This document shows positions 1 to 6,307 of a stretch of DNA of 11,809 nucleotides, in pieces. Every line of letters begins with the position of its first letter. The stretch's first letter is position 1. The translations under genes and the position numbers were made by a program. Under the pieces are notes generated by a model. It had not been told where the DNA came from. It did not search any database and saw nothing but the letters and a program-made list of their open reading frames with translations. The DNA comes from Opitutia bacterium (GTDB lineage: Bacteria; Verrucomicrobiota; Verrucomicrobiia; Opitutales; Opitutaceae), in contig JANXWT010000139.1 of the NCBI GenBank assembly GCA_025351035.1, positions 1 to 11,809 on the forward strand, in the 5' to 3' direction.

Positions 1-75
1 GTGATTCTCCTCGTTGAAGAAGATGATGCGCTCGAGGACGCCGGTGAGAGTTTCGTTGGAAGCGGGAGACGCCAC
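1..75 (-). CDS. recD2: RecD2-like ATP-dependent DNA helicase, N-terminal fragment
   Basis: Only the first 25 codons lie in the window; the gene runs off the left edge. Reading the minus strand from a GTG at 75-73 gives a peptide containing TLTGVLERIIFFNEENH, open to the edge. This matches the opening of RecD2 (YrrC-type) SF1B helicases, whose N-terminal OB-like domain begins with a 'L-x-G-x-(I/L)-E-x-I-x-(F/Y)-x-N-E-E-N' pattern followed by YT-A/V. RecD2 proteins are 5'-3' DNA helicases acting in repair without RecBC. The GTG is chosen because it precedes the conserved stretch by about eight residues, and no ATG lies in frame close by. There is no good ribosome binding site in front of it. 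The gene is divergent from the cytochrome gene at 229. Identification rests on about 17 residues, so it is moderate; an unrelated protein with a similar start cannot be excluded. Confidence 0.55.
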   Translation of the reverse strand, partial: MASPASNETLTGVLERIIFFNEENH

Positions 76-228
76 GCCCCAACGGATATGCAGGGCGCGG
101 CGAAAAGGAAGAGCGGAGTAGGTGCATGGCGTCGTCGCTCGTCGCACCCTCCGGTGGAGCCGGCGTGCAAAACCGGCGGCTTGCCGCCCGTGGCTTGCGC
201 GCGCCGTCGGCTCGGGCAACCTGCCTCC
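76..228. promoter_or_regulatory. Divergent intergenic region with overlapping GC-rich hairpins
   Basis: This stretch separates the leftward RecD2-like start from the rightward cytochrome gene and must hold both promoters. No convincing -35/-10 pair is visible. It contains a small hairpin (145-148 with 153-156), a stem GCCGG/CCGGC (159-163 with 173-177, loop of 9) and a stem GGCGG/CCGCC (175-179 with 184-188, loop CTTG). The last two share bases 175-177, so they cannot form together. A plus-strand reading frame from base 1 continues into the cytochrome, but its first 76 codons are arginine-rich and lack family character, so the region is taken as non-coding. Confidence 0.4.
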
Positions 229-792
229 ATGTGCCGAATCCATCCCCTCGCCGCGGCGTTCTGCGTGTCCGCTTTCGTGACTGTTTCCAGTTTCGCCCAA
301 ACTGCACCGGCGACGCCGGCCGCGGCGCCTGTCGCCGCTCCCGAAGTCAAACCCGCCGCGCCGAAGCTCACGCCGGAGGAGATCGTTGCCGAGCGCGACA
401 AGTTCCTGAAGGAAATCCGCGCACAGATCACCGGCCACGAGAAGGAGCCGGCCGAGACGGTGTTCAAGGACATCAAGACGCTCAAGGGTGTGTCGGCGGG
501 GACGCTCCTTGCCATCATGAACATCGGCTACAGCCGCTCGCTCGGCGTGAGCTGCACGCATTGCCATACGCCCGGCGAGTGGGACAAGTCAGACAAGCCG
601 CAGAAGGAAATCGCGCGCGAGATGGGACGGATGTCGAAAACGATCAACAGCGAACTGCTGCCGAAAATCGCGAATCTCCAAAGCCAGAAGCCCGGCATCA
701 ATTGCACGACCTGCCATCGCGGCGAACTCAAACCCGCGCACGACTTGCCTGCACCTCCGCCCCGTCCGTCGGCGGGAGCAGCGAAAACCTGA
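229..792 (+). CDS. Periplasmic diheme cytochrome c, reaction-centre cytochrome (CytoC_RC)-like
   Basis: The 187-residue product is a secreted electron carrier. Residues 1 to about 23 form a signal peptide (hydrophobic 7-20, ending SFA-Q). A low-complexity Ala/Pro linker (25-47) follows, then the heme domain. Two CXXCH sites are visible: CTHCH at 109-113 and CTTCH at 159-163. The order 'FKDIKTLKGVSAGTLL..MN..SRSLGVSCTHCH', then 'DKPQKEIAREMGRM', then 'NCTTCHRG' is that of the photosynthetic reaction-centre cytochrome c family (PF02276), which is also widespread as stand-alone proteins in non-phototrophic bacteria. M97 and M132 or M135, upstream of the heme sites, are candidate axial ligands. 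The ATG at 229 is preferred over the longer frame because it starts directly at the signal peptide, although no Shine-Dalgarno is evident. The electron partner is unknown. A GC-rich hairpin follows at 828-848. Confidence 0.85.
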   Translation: MCRIHPLAAAFCVSAFVTVSSFAQTAPATPAAAPVAAPEVKPAAPKLTPEEIVAERDKFLKEIRAQITGHEKEPAETVFKDIKTLKGVSAGTLLAIMNIGYSRSLGVSCTHCHTPGEWDKSDKPQKEIAREMGRMSKTINSELLPKIANLQSQKPGINCTTCHRGELKPAHDLPAPPPRPSAGAAKT

Positions 793-827
793 GCGCGCGG
801 AAGTCGACGAAGTGAAATTGTGTTCGC

Positions 828-848
828 GGCGGGGTCGGCGCCCCCGCC
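828..848. repeat. GC-rich palindromic hairpin, REP-like or terminator
   Basis: GGCGGGG at 828-834 pairs perfectly with CCCCGCC at 842-848 around a 7-base loop. It lies 35 bases after the cytochrome stop and about 60 before the next start. There is no immediate T-run; a TTTTT tract comes only at 865-869. It could end cytochrome transcription, or be one copy of a dispersed REP-like intergenic palindrome; the window alone cannot decide. Confidence 0.5.
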
Positions 849-910
849 CTACAGTTCGCGGATGCCTTTTTGATTGAGGAGCCGGCTCGCGCGCGGCAAA
901 GGTGGCGGCG

Positions 911-1375
911 ATGAAAATGGTTTCGCTCCGTTTCCGGTTTCTGCGCGCGCTGGCCATCGGCGGCGTGTTGCTGGCGGCCGTCACCGCGGCGCGCGCGGCC
1001 GACACGGCCGACGAGGCGGCGATCCGGAAACTGAACGACGGCTACCTGCTCGCGTTCCAGAAATGCGATGTCGCGTGGTATCGCGCGATGCTCGCGGAGG
1101 ATTTTCGCGCGGTGCTGAGCGACGGGCGCATCATCGGCAAGACCGAGTTTCTCCAGCAGGCGGCGGTGCCACCGAACGTGACGGACTTCCGCCTCGACGA
1201 CGTTTTGATCCGCACTTACTCCGACACGGCGGTGGTGAATGGCTTTGTGCGCTATCTGAAAACCGACGGTGCGCCGGTGCTCTCGCGCTACACCGCCACC
1301 TACGTCCGCACGAAGGGGCAATGGCGAATCGTGGCGACGCAGTTCACGCGCGTGCCGCCGCCGGCGGCGAAGTAG
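911..1375 (+). CDS. Secreted SnoaL/NTF2-like protein (DUF4440 type)
   Basis: The 154-residue product has a clear signal peptide: a basic start (MKMVSLRFRFLR), a hydrophobic core at 13-26 and cleavage near ARA at 27-29. The mature part begins 'DEAAIRKLNDGYLLAFQKCD', then 'AEDFRAVLSDGRIIGKTEFL', and ends 'YTATYVRTKGQWRIVATQFTRV'. This is the typical order of DUF4440/SnoaL-like small proteins with a cone-shaped NTF2 fold. Members bind or convert small molecules, but most have no known reaction, so none is assigned. The ATG at 911 is chosen over a GTG at 902 because AAAGGTGG lies at a suitable distance and the signal peptide then starts normally. The gene ends nine bases before the ureohydrolase, so the two are likely co-transcribed; no functional link is known. 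Confidence 0.75.
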   Translation: MKMVSLRFRFLRALAIGGVLLAAVTAARAADTADEAAIRKLNDGYLLAFQKCDVAWYRAMLAEDFRAVLSDGRIIGKTEFLQQAAVPPNVTDFRLDDVLIRTYSDTAVVNGFVRYLKTDGAPVLSRYTATYVRTKGQWRIVATQFTRVPPPAAK

Positions 1376-1384
1376 GTCTTGCCA

Positions 1385-2182
1385 ATGACACCCACGCTCC
1401 TCGGTCTGCCTTACGATGCGAGTTCGTCGTTTCTGCGCGGAGCCGCAGCGGCACCAAAGGCGATCCGCATCGCACTGCACAGCCCGTCGACTAACTCGTG
1501 GAGCGAGGCGCTGGTTGACGTGCTCGGCTCCGGCGCGCTCGCCGATGCCGGCGACCTGCTGCTCGGCGACGATGCCGCGGGCACGCGGGCCGCGATCGAG
1601 GCCGGTGTGGGCAAAGTCATCGCGGCCGGCGGCCGACCTATCTCACTCAGCGGCGACCATTCGGTGACTTATCCCGTGCTGCGTGCGGTGCGGGCGACGC
1701 AACCGAAGTTGACGATTCTGCACATCGACGCACATGCGGATCTCTACGATGAGTTTGAGGGCGATCGGTTTTCGCACGCGTGTCCGTTCGCGCGCATCAT
1801 GGAAGAGCGACTGTGCGACCGGCTCGTGCAAGTGGGCATTCGCACCCTCAACGCGCACCAGCGCGCGCAGGCCGACAAGTTCGGGGTCGAGATCATCGAC
1901 ATGCGCGCGTGGACCGCGGGGCAGCGGCCAGTGCTGACGGGACCGGTCTACGTGTCGCTCGATCTCGACGCGCTCGATCCGGCATTCACTCCGGGTGTGT
2001 CGCATTGGGAGCCGGGTGGGCTCAGCACGCGCGAGGTCATTGGCCTGATTCAATCTCTGCCCGCGACGCTCGTCGGTGCTGACGTCGTGGAGCTGAATCC
2101 CGCGCGCGACCCACAGGGCATCACGGCGATGGTGGCCGCGAAGTTCGTCAAGGAACTCGCCAGCCGCATGCTGGCACCCTAG
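1385..2182 (+). CDS. Ureohydrolase, plant-type arginase/agmatinase family
   Basis: This 265-residue cytosolic enzyme belongs to the binuclear manganese ureohydrolases, which hydrolyse a guanidino group and, for arginine or agmatine, release urea. All metal-binding motifs are present: GDHS (H92), DAHAD at 115-119 (D115, H117, D119) and SLDLDALDP with D193 and D195. H131 in SHACPFARI is the likely catalytic histidine, and E236 in DVVELNP fits the substrate-side acid. The stretches 'DEFEGDRFSHACPFARIMEE', 'GVSHWEPGGLSTREV' and 'GITAMVAAKFVKELA' recall plant arginases and their bacterial relatives rather than classical animal or Bacillus arginase. Substrate (arginine, agmatine or another guanidine) cannot be fixed from sequence. 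The start is ATG 1385 with TAGGT upstream; a TTG two codons earlier is possible. The N-terminus looks slightly short for the family. It sits between the DUF4440-like gene and DUF1304, 9 and 10 bases away. Confidence 0.85.
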   Translation: MTPTLLGLPYDASSSFLRGAAAAPKAIRIALHSPSTNSWSEALVDVLGSGALADAGDLLLGDDAAGTRAAIEAGVGKVIAAGGRPISLSGDHSVTYPVLRAVRATQPKLTILHIDAHADLYDEFEGDRFSHACPFARIMEERLCDRLVQVGIRTLNAHQRAQADKFGVEIIDMRAWTAGQRPVLTGPVYVSLDLDALDPAFTPGVSHWEPGGLSTREVIGLIQSLPATLVGADVVELNPARDPQGITAMVAAKFVKELASRMLAP

Positions 2183-2192
2183 CTTTCGGCGC

Positions 2193-2555
2193 ATGAACAA
2201 CGCCGCCCTGTTTCTCACCGGCCTCGTCGCCGTGCTCCATGTCTATTTTTTGGTGCTCGAAACGTTTCTGTGGACGAAGCCGTATGGCATGCGCGTGTTC
2301 AAGCTGACTTCCGAGCGCGCCGAGATGACGAAGTCGCTCGCGATGAACCAAGGCCTCTACAACGGATTTCTCGCCGCCGGTCTCGTGTGGGGAATGATGG
2401 CGGGCACGGACGGACAAACGATCAAGGTGTTTTTTCTCTCCTGCGTGATCGTCGCCGGCATCTTCGGCGCGGCGACAGCCAACCGAAAAATTCTCTGGGT
2501 GCAGGCCGTGCCGGGCGCGCTGGCGCTCGCACTGGTGTGCGCAGCCGGCCGGTGA
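2193..2555 (+). CDS. DUF1304 family small membrane protein
   Basis: The 120-residue protein has four predicted membrane helices at roughly 5-27, 53-70, 77-96 and 101-118. The family hallmark is clear: 'LHVYFLVLETFLWTKP' in the first helix and following turn, and 'MNQGLYNGFLAAGL' at 51-64 opening the second. DUF1304 proteins are widespread bacterial inner-membrane proteins of unknown function, and nothing here adds a reaction. The gene starts ten bases after the ureohydrolase stop, with no evident Shine-Dalgarno, which fits translation as part of the same transcript. Length is normal and no residue of the family core looks broken. It converges on the HAD gene, with a shared hairpin between the two ends. 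Confidence 0.85.
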   Translation: MNNAALFLTGLVAVLHVYFLVLETFLWTKPYGMRVFKLTSERAEMTKSLAMNQGLYNGFLAAGLVWGMMAGTDGQTIKVFFLSCVIVAGIFGAATANRKILWVQAVPGALALALVCAAGR

Positions 2556-2560
2556 GCGCG

Positions 2561-2600
2561 GCACCCGCGTGCGCAAGCGCTAGGTGAGCAGCGCGGGTGC
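2561..2600. terminator. Bidirectional hairpin at converging gene ends
   Basis: GCACCCGCG (2561-2569) pairs perfectly with CGCGGGTGC (2592-2600). The stem continues as TGC (2570-2572) with GCA (2588-2590) if G2591 bulges out, leaving a 15-base loop. It begins six bases after the DUF1304 stop, and the HAD stop codon (2580-2582) lies in the loop. Placement at two converging ends suits a two-way terminator. No T-run follows on either strand, so it would not be a classical intrinsic terminator. Confidence 0.5.
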
Positions 2601-3221
2601 GAGCGCGGGGAGCGAAGGGAAAATCTCCGTCGCGCCGGCCGCGCGCAATTCGTCCGCCGAGTGCGTGCCGGTGGTGACGCCGATGAAGGCGAGGCCGGCG
2701 TCGTGCGCCGCGGCAACGTCATAAGGCGAATCGCCAACAAGGGCGGTGGTCGCGGTGTCGGCCCCGAGTTGTCCGAGCGCGTGACGAGTGAATTCCACTG
2801 CGGGTTTGAGCCACGGCGTGTCCTTCGCGCCGAAATTGCCGTCGAGCAGAGCGGCGAGGCCGAGATGAGCGGCAACGCGGCGGGAGGAATCACCGAGCTT
2901 GTTGGTGAAGATGGCGGCCTTCACGCCGTGTTGTCGGAGCGCGGTGAGCAGTTCGCGGGCACCCGGCAGCAAGTCGACATCGGCGAGCATCGTGGCGTCC
3001 CAGTGTGGACGGTAGATCGCGAGAGCGGCGGCGAGGTTTTTGCGACCGGCGAGTTGGGTGAGAGCGTGTTCCAGTCCGCCGCCGACGGCGGCACGCACCT
3101 GCGCGGCAGTGGGTGCGGGCAGCCCCAACGACCGCATTGTGTGCGCATGGCAGCGGTGGATGGCGGCGAAGTGGTCGATCAAAGTGCCATCGAGATCGAA
3201 GAGGACGGTGCGGTAGCGCAT
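2580..3221 (-). CDS. HAD-superfamily phosphatase, phosphoglycolate phosphatase-like
   Basis: The 213-residue cytosolic hydrolase carries the full haloacid dehalogenase signature: motif I LFDLDGTLID with D9 and D11, motif II IFTNK with T106, motif III K139 in WLKP, and motif IV LVGDSPYDVAAAHDAG with D164 and D168. The helical cap between motifs I and II (about 15-85) is the alpha-type cap of the Gph/PgmB group. Family members remove phosphate from small metabolites such as 2-phosphoglycolate or pyrophosphate; the substrate cannot be read from sequence. The ATG at 3221 is used because it stands directly before motif I; the frame stays open far upstream only as antisense of the permease gene. 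No clear ribosome binding site is visible. It is divergent from the MCE operon and convergent with DUF1304. Confidence 0.87.
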   Translation of the reverse strand: MRYRTVLFDLDGTLIDHFAAIHRCHAHTMRSLGLPAPTAAQVRAAVGGGLEHALTQLAGRKNLAAALAIYRPHWDATMLADVDLLPGARELLTALRQHGVKAAIFTNKLGDSSRRVAAHLGLAALLDGNFGAKDTPWLKPAVEFTRHALGQLGADTATTALVGDSPYDVAAAHDAGLAFIGVTTGTHSADELRAAGATEIFPSLPALAPALLT

Positions 3222-3360
3222 GAGCGGGTCCGAGGATTGCCGGGGGCGTGGTCCCCGCGAGGAATAAAAACGGGTCGTCCCTAAGTCGCTGCCCGGCCAG
3301 GCCGTCGGGCCGGAAAAAATTTTCTCGTGAACGCGCGGCGAACCGGTGAGCCTGCCGGCG
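3222..3360. promoter_or_regulatory. Divergent region between HAD phosphatase and MCE operon
   Basis: These 139 bases must contain both promoters, but no strong -35/-10 pair is visible. Two hairpins stand out: CGGGG/CCCCG (3241-3245 with 3253-3257) and CCGGCC/GGCCGG (3293-3298 with 3308-3313). The second is followed by an A6T4 tract (3314-3323), an unusual AT-rich patch in this DNA that could be a bent or opening region upstream of the permease start. Function is inferred from position only. Confidence 0.35.
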
Positions 3361-4485
3361 ATGAGCGCACCCAAGCCGCAAGCCCAAGTGGAAGCCACGC
3401 CGGAGGGCGATGGGTTGACGTTGCGGCTCGGCGGCGACTGGCGCATGACGGCGGAGCGGCCGTCGTGGCCGGAGGTGTTGGCGAAACGCCTGCCGAAACG
3501 AATCCGGCTCTCGGCCGGCGCGATCGGCGCGTGGGACAGTTCGCTGGCGCTCTTCGTGCGCGACGCGCGCGTATGGGCCGAGGCGAACGGCGCGGCCTTG
3601 ACGACCGAGGGATTGCCGGCGGGAGCGGAACAATTGGCCGAACTCCTCGTGCGCAAAGCCGCCCAGCCGGCGACACGTCCGCTCGGTCTGCCAAATCTCT
3701 TTTCGATCGTCGGCCAGGTGACCTTCCAACTGTGGGGAGAAGTGAAGGAATTCTCCCAGCTGGTCGGCGAATGCGCGTTCAGTGTCGGGCGGCTTTTGCG
3801 CGGACAGGCGCAGTTTCGTTGGAGCGACTGTGTGACGGAGATGCAGGCGTGCGGCATCATGGCGCTCCCGATAGTGGGGCTGATCAGTTTTCTCGTCGGT
3901 GTGACCATGGCCTACACCGGGTCGATCGTCGTGCGGCAATACGGCGGCGACATCTGGATCGCCGACATGGTGGGCCTCGCGGTCGTGCGCGAGATGGGCC
4001 CGATGATGGCGGCCATCGTGCTGGCGGGGCGCACCGGCGCGGCGTTCGCCGCGACGCTGGGCAACATGAAGGCCAACGAGGAGATTGACGCGCTCGAAAC
4101 TCTCGGCGTGTCGCCCGTCGACTTTCTGGTGATGCCGCGGTTGGGCGCGTTGTTTTTCATGATGCCATTGCTGGCGCTCTACTCGAATTTTCTCGGCATC
4201 GCGGGCGGCTTCGCGGTGGCGCGCGGCATTCTCGACATCCCCGGCAATGCCTATTGGGCCGAGACCAAGTCGATCGTCGACTTGTCGGATTTGAGCACGG
4301 GGCTGATCAAAGCGGCGACGTTTGGCGCGCTGGTCGGACTGGCGGGCTGTCTGCGTGGGTTGCAGGCCGACCGGAGCGCGGCCGGCGTGGGGCGCGCGGC
4401 GACGATGGCCGTGGTGACCGGGATTTTCCTCATCATCGTCGCGGACTCGATCTTCGCGGTGATTTTCAACATCCTTGGCTGGTAA
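3361..4485 (+). CDS. mlaE: MlaE-family lipid ABC transporter permease with N-terminal STAS domain
   Basis: This 374-residue inner-membrane protein is the permease of an MCE-type phospholipid transporter. Residues about 15-100 form a soluble STAS-like domain ('LTLRLGGDWRM', 'IRLSAGAIGAWDSSLALFVRDA'), the role played by separate MlaB in E. coli. The MlaE domain follows from about 115, with an amphipathic entry helix and membrane segments near 163-190, 205-235, 262-290, 315-335 and 345-372. The cytoplasmic loop 'MKANEEIDALETLGVSPVDFLVMPR' region (236-260) is the coupling motif that contacts the ATPase. ATG 3361 is chosen; a GTG five codons earlier (3346) is possible. The gene is nine bases from the ATPase gene and is first in the operon. 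STAS-MlaE fusions are known in other bacteria, so the fusion is expected rather than new. Confidence 0.88.
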   Translation: MSAPKPQAQVEATPEGDGLTLRLGGDWRMTAERPSWPEVLAKRLPKRIRLSAGAIGAWDSSLALFVRDARVWAEANGAALTTEGLPAGAEQLAELLVRKAAQPATRPLGLPNLFSIVGQVTFQLWGEVKEFSQLVGECAFSVGRLLRGQAQFRWSDCVTEMQACGIMALPIVGLISFLVGVTMAYTGSIVVRQYGGDIWIADMVGLAVVREMGPMMAAIVLAGRTGAAFAATLGNMKANEEIDALETLGVSPVDFLVMPRLGALFFMMPLLALYSNFLGIAGGFAVARGILDIPGNAYWAETKSIVDLSDLSTGLIKAATFGALVGLAGCLRGLQADRSAAGVGRAATMAVVTGIFLIIVADSIFAVIFNILGW

Positions 4486-4494
4486 CCTTCCCTT

Positions 4495-5301
4495 GTGAAC
4501 GTCACCACGCCCAGCCTCGCCGCCAAGTTCGCCATCGAGGTCGACGGCGTGGAGTGCCGCTACGGGGAGAAAGTGGTGCTCGAAAACGTGTCGTTTGCGG
4601 TCAAGCGCGGGGAAATATTCTTCATTATCGGGGGCAGCGGTTGCGGCAAGAGCACGCTGCTGCGGCACATGATCGGTCTGCACCAGCCGGCGCGCGGCAC
4701 CGTGCGGTATTCGGGACGCGACTTCACCCATGCCGGGACTGCCGAGCGCAAGGCGTTGCTTCGGAGCTTCGGCGTGCTCTACCAAAGCGGCGCGCTGTGG
4801 AGTTCGATGACGGTCGGCGAAAACGTCGCCTTGCCTTTGGAGATTTTTACCGACCTGAGCCCCAGGGACCGCGCGGAGATCGTGGCGCTGAAGCTCGCGC
4901 AGGTCGGTCTCGCCGGCTACGAGGATTATTTCCCCGCCGAGATCAGCGGCGGCATGAAGAAGCGCGCGGGTCTCGCGCGGGCCTTGGCCCTTGACCCGGC
5001 GATCGTGTTTTTCGACGAACCTTCGGCCGGACTCGACCCGATCACTTCGCTCAAGTTGGACGAGCTGGTGCGGCAGATCCGCGAGACGCTGGGGACGACG
5101 ATCATCATCGTCTCGCATGAGCTGGCCAGCATCTTCGACATCGCCGACCGGGTCATCATGCTCGACCGCGATACGCGGGGCGTGATCGCGGAGGGTGAGC
5201 CGCGGACACTGCGGGACCGCAGCGACGATCCGCGTGTGCGGCAGTTTTTGAATAGACGCAGCCCCGGTGTTGCCGCACAACTGGAGAAACCCAACCTGTG
5301 A
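4495..5301 (+). CDS. mlaF: MlaF-family ABC transporter ATP-binding protein
   Basis: This 268-residue cytoplasmic ATPase powers the lipid transporter. All ABC motifs are intact: Walker A GGSGCGKST (46-54), Q-loop Q97 in YQSGALWSSMTV, signature ISGGMKKR (150-157), Walker B IVFFDEP (170-176), D-loop SAGLDP and H208 in the switch VSHEL. The 'YQSGALWSSMTV' stretch and 'SGGMKKRAGLARAL' are typical of MlaF rather than other importers. The start is GTG 4495, nine bases after the permease stop, with no Shine-Dalgarno, so translational coupling is likely. Its stop overlaps the next start in GTGA (5298-5301). The C-terminal tail ('VRQFLNRRSPG' and on) is the usual MlaF tail, which in E. coli contacts the neighbouring subunit. 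Confidence 0.92.
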   Translation: MNVTTPSLAAKFAIEVDGVECRYGEKVVLENVSFAVKRGEIFFIIGGSGCGKSTLLRHMIGLHQPARGTVRYSGRDFTHAGTAERKALLRSFGVLYQSGALWSSMTVGENVALPLEIFTDLSPRDRAEIVALKLAQVGLAGYEDYFPAEISGGMKKRAGLARALALDPAIVFFDEPSAGLDPITSLKLDELVRQIRETLGTTIIIVSHELASIFDIADRVIMLDRDTRGVIAEGEPRTLRDRSDDPRVRQFLNRRSPGVAAQLEKPNL

Positions 5302-6296
5302 AAGCGAAACTCAGTCCCGCCGCCGTCGGCATGTTTATCCTCGGAGCTCTCGTGCTCGGACTGGCGGCCTATCTTTCCTTCGGCGGAAAGAATTTTTTTT
5401 CCAAGCCGTCGCGGTTCATGATTTATTTCGACGAATCGGTCAGCGGCCTCGACCTCGGTGCGTCGGTGAAACTCAACGGCGTGCGCATCGGGCGGGTGGC
5501 GGCGATTAATGTCCGCTACGACGCGGCCAAGAAAAAATCGCTCGTCCAGACCGTCTGCGAGGTGGACCGCAACATCCTCAGCGACCACGAGGGCAAGTTG
5601 ATCGACCTGATGAACTCCGTGGAGTTGCAGGACATGATTGACCGCGGGTTGCGCGCGCGCCTGAACCTGACCGGCATCACGGGGCTGCTTTTTGTGGAGT
5701 TGAGTTTTGAGGACGCCCGGAAATATCCGCCCAATCCCGCCTACATGATTGACGTGTATCCGGTGGTGCCGGCGGTCCCGTCACCGATTTCCGAGGTCCT
5801 GGAAAGCGTCGTGGAAATCGTGGCCAATATCAAGAAGGTCGACTTTGCCGATCTCGGCAAGGAATTGAAATCGCTCATGGTTGCCACCAACCAGAAGGTG
5901 GGCGAATTTGACGCCAAAGCGGTTGCGGAACGGATCACGCACGCGGCGGCGGCGATCGAGACGTTCGTCGGCTCACCCGAGGCGAAAAACGCCTTTACGA
6001 ACCTGAACGGGGCGATCGCGGATCTGCGCGGCACCCTAGCGAAGATCGACGCCCAAGTGGGCCCGACGAGCGCCGAGTTGAACAAGACCCTCGCCGACGC
6101 GCAGTCCGCGATGAAGTCGATCGATGCCGCGGCCGCCACCGCGCGAAATTTCGTGCAGACGCACAGCGGGCTGGGCGAGGACGTCACGCAGTCGTTGCGG
6201 CAGGTTGCCGACGCTGCGGCCGCCATCACCCGGCTAGCGGACTTCTTGGAACGCAACCCGAACGCCCTCCTGGTAGGCAAGAAGCCGCCGCAATAG
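5298..6296 (+). CDS. mlaD: MCE-domain protein, MlaD/PqiB-like
   Basis: The 332-residue protein is the periplasmic lipid-binding part of the transporter, anchored by one membrane helix at about 8-28. A single MCE domain occupies about 38-155 ('MIYFDESVSGLDLGASVKLN', 'GVRIGRV', then 'RARLNLTGITGLLFVEL'). A long, Ala-rich, mostly helical region follows (about 165-310), likely to make a coiled-coil barrel. The end 'LADFLERNPNALLVGK' recalls the tails of PqiB-type MCE proteins. One MCE domain is the MlaD layout, but the protein is much longer than E. coli MlaD, so it may reach further across the periplasm. The GTG start overlaps the ATPase stop by four bases, and GGAG lies at 5282-5285. It works with the permease and ATPase before it and the lipoprotein after it. 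Confidence 0.88.
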   Translation: MKAKLSPAAVGMFILGALVLGLAAYLSFGGKNFFSKPSRFMIYFDESVSGLDLGASVKLNGVRIGRVAAINVRYDAAKKKSLVQTVCEVDRNILSDHEGKLIDLMNSVELQDMIDRGLRARLNLTGITGLLFVELSFEDARKYPPNPAYMIDVYPVVPAVPSPISEVLESVVEIVANIKKVDFADLGKELKSLMVATNQKVGEFDAKAVAERITHAAAAIETFVGSPEAKNAFTNLNGAIADLRGTLAKIDAQVGPTSAELNKTLADAQSAMKSIDAAAATARNFVQTHSGLGEDVTQSLRQVADAAAAITRLADFLERNPNALLVGKKPPQ

Positions 6297-6307
6297 GAAC
6301 CAATCGC

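Noticed and set aside
1..228. Upstream extension of the cytochrome reading frame
   Set aside because: The 76 extra residues have no family character and would bury the signal peptide. The minus strand of the first 75 bases reads better as a RecD2 start.
126..815. 229-codon plus-strand frame over the cytochrome
   Set aside because: Arg-rich shadow in another frame; the true frame has two CXXCH sites and a signal peptide.
3293..3323. GC stem followed by A6T4 as an intrinsic terminator
   Set aside because: No gene ends here; both neighbours start from this region, and the T-run follows an A-run rather than the stem.
2890..5280. 796-codon open frame on the minus strand opposite the MCE operon
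   Set aside because: Same low-complexity, charge-rich composition; the real genes here are the HAD phosphatase in another frame and the MCE genes on the plus strand.
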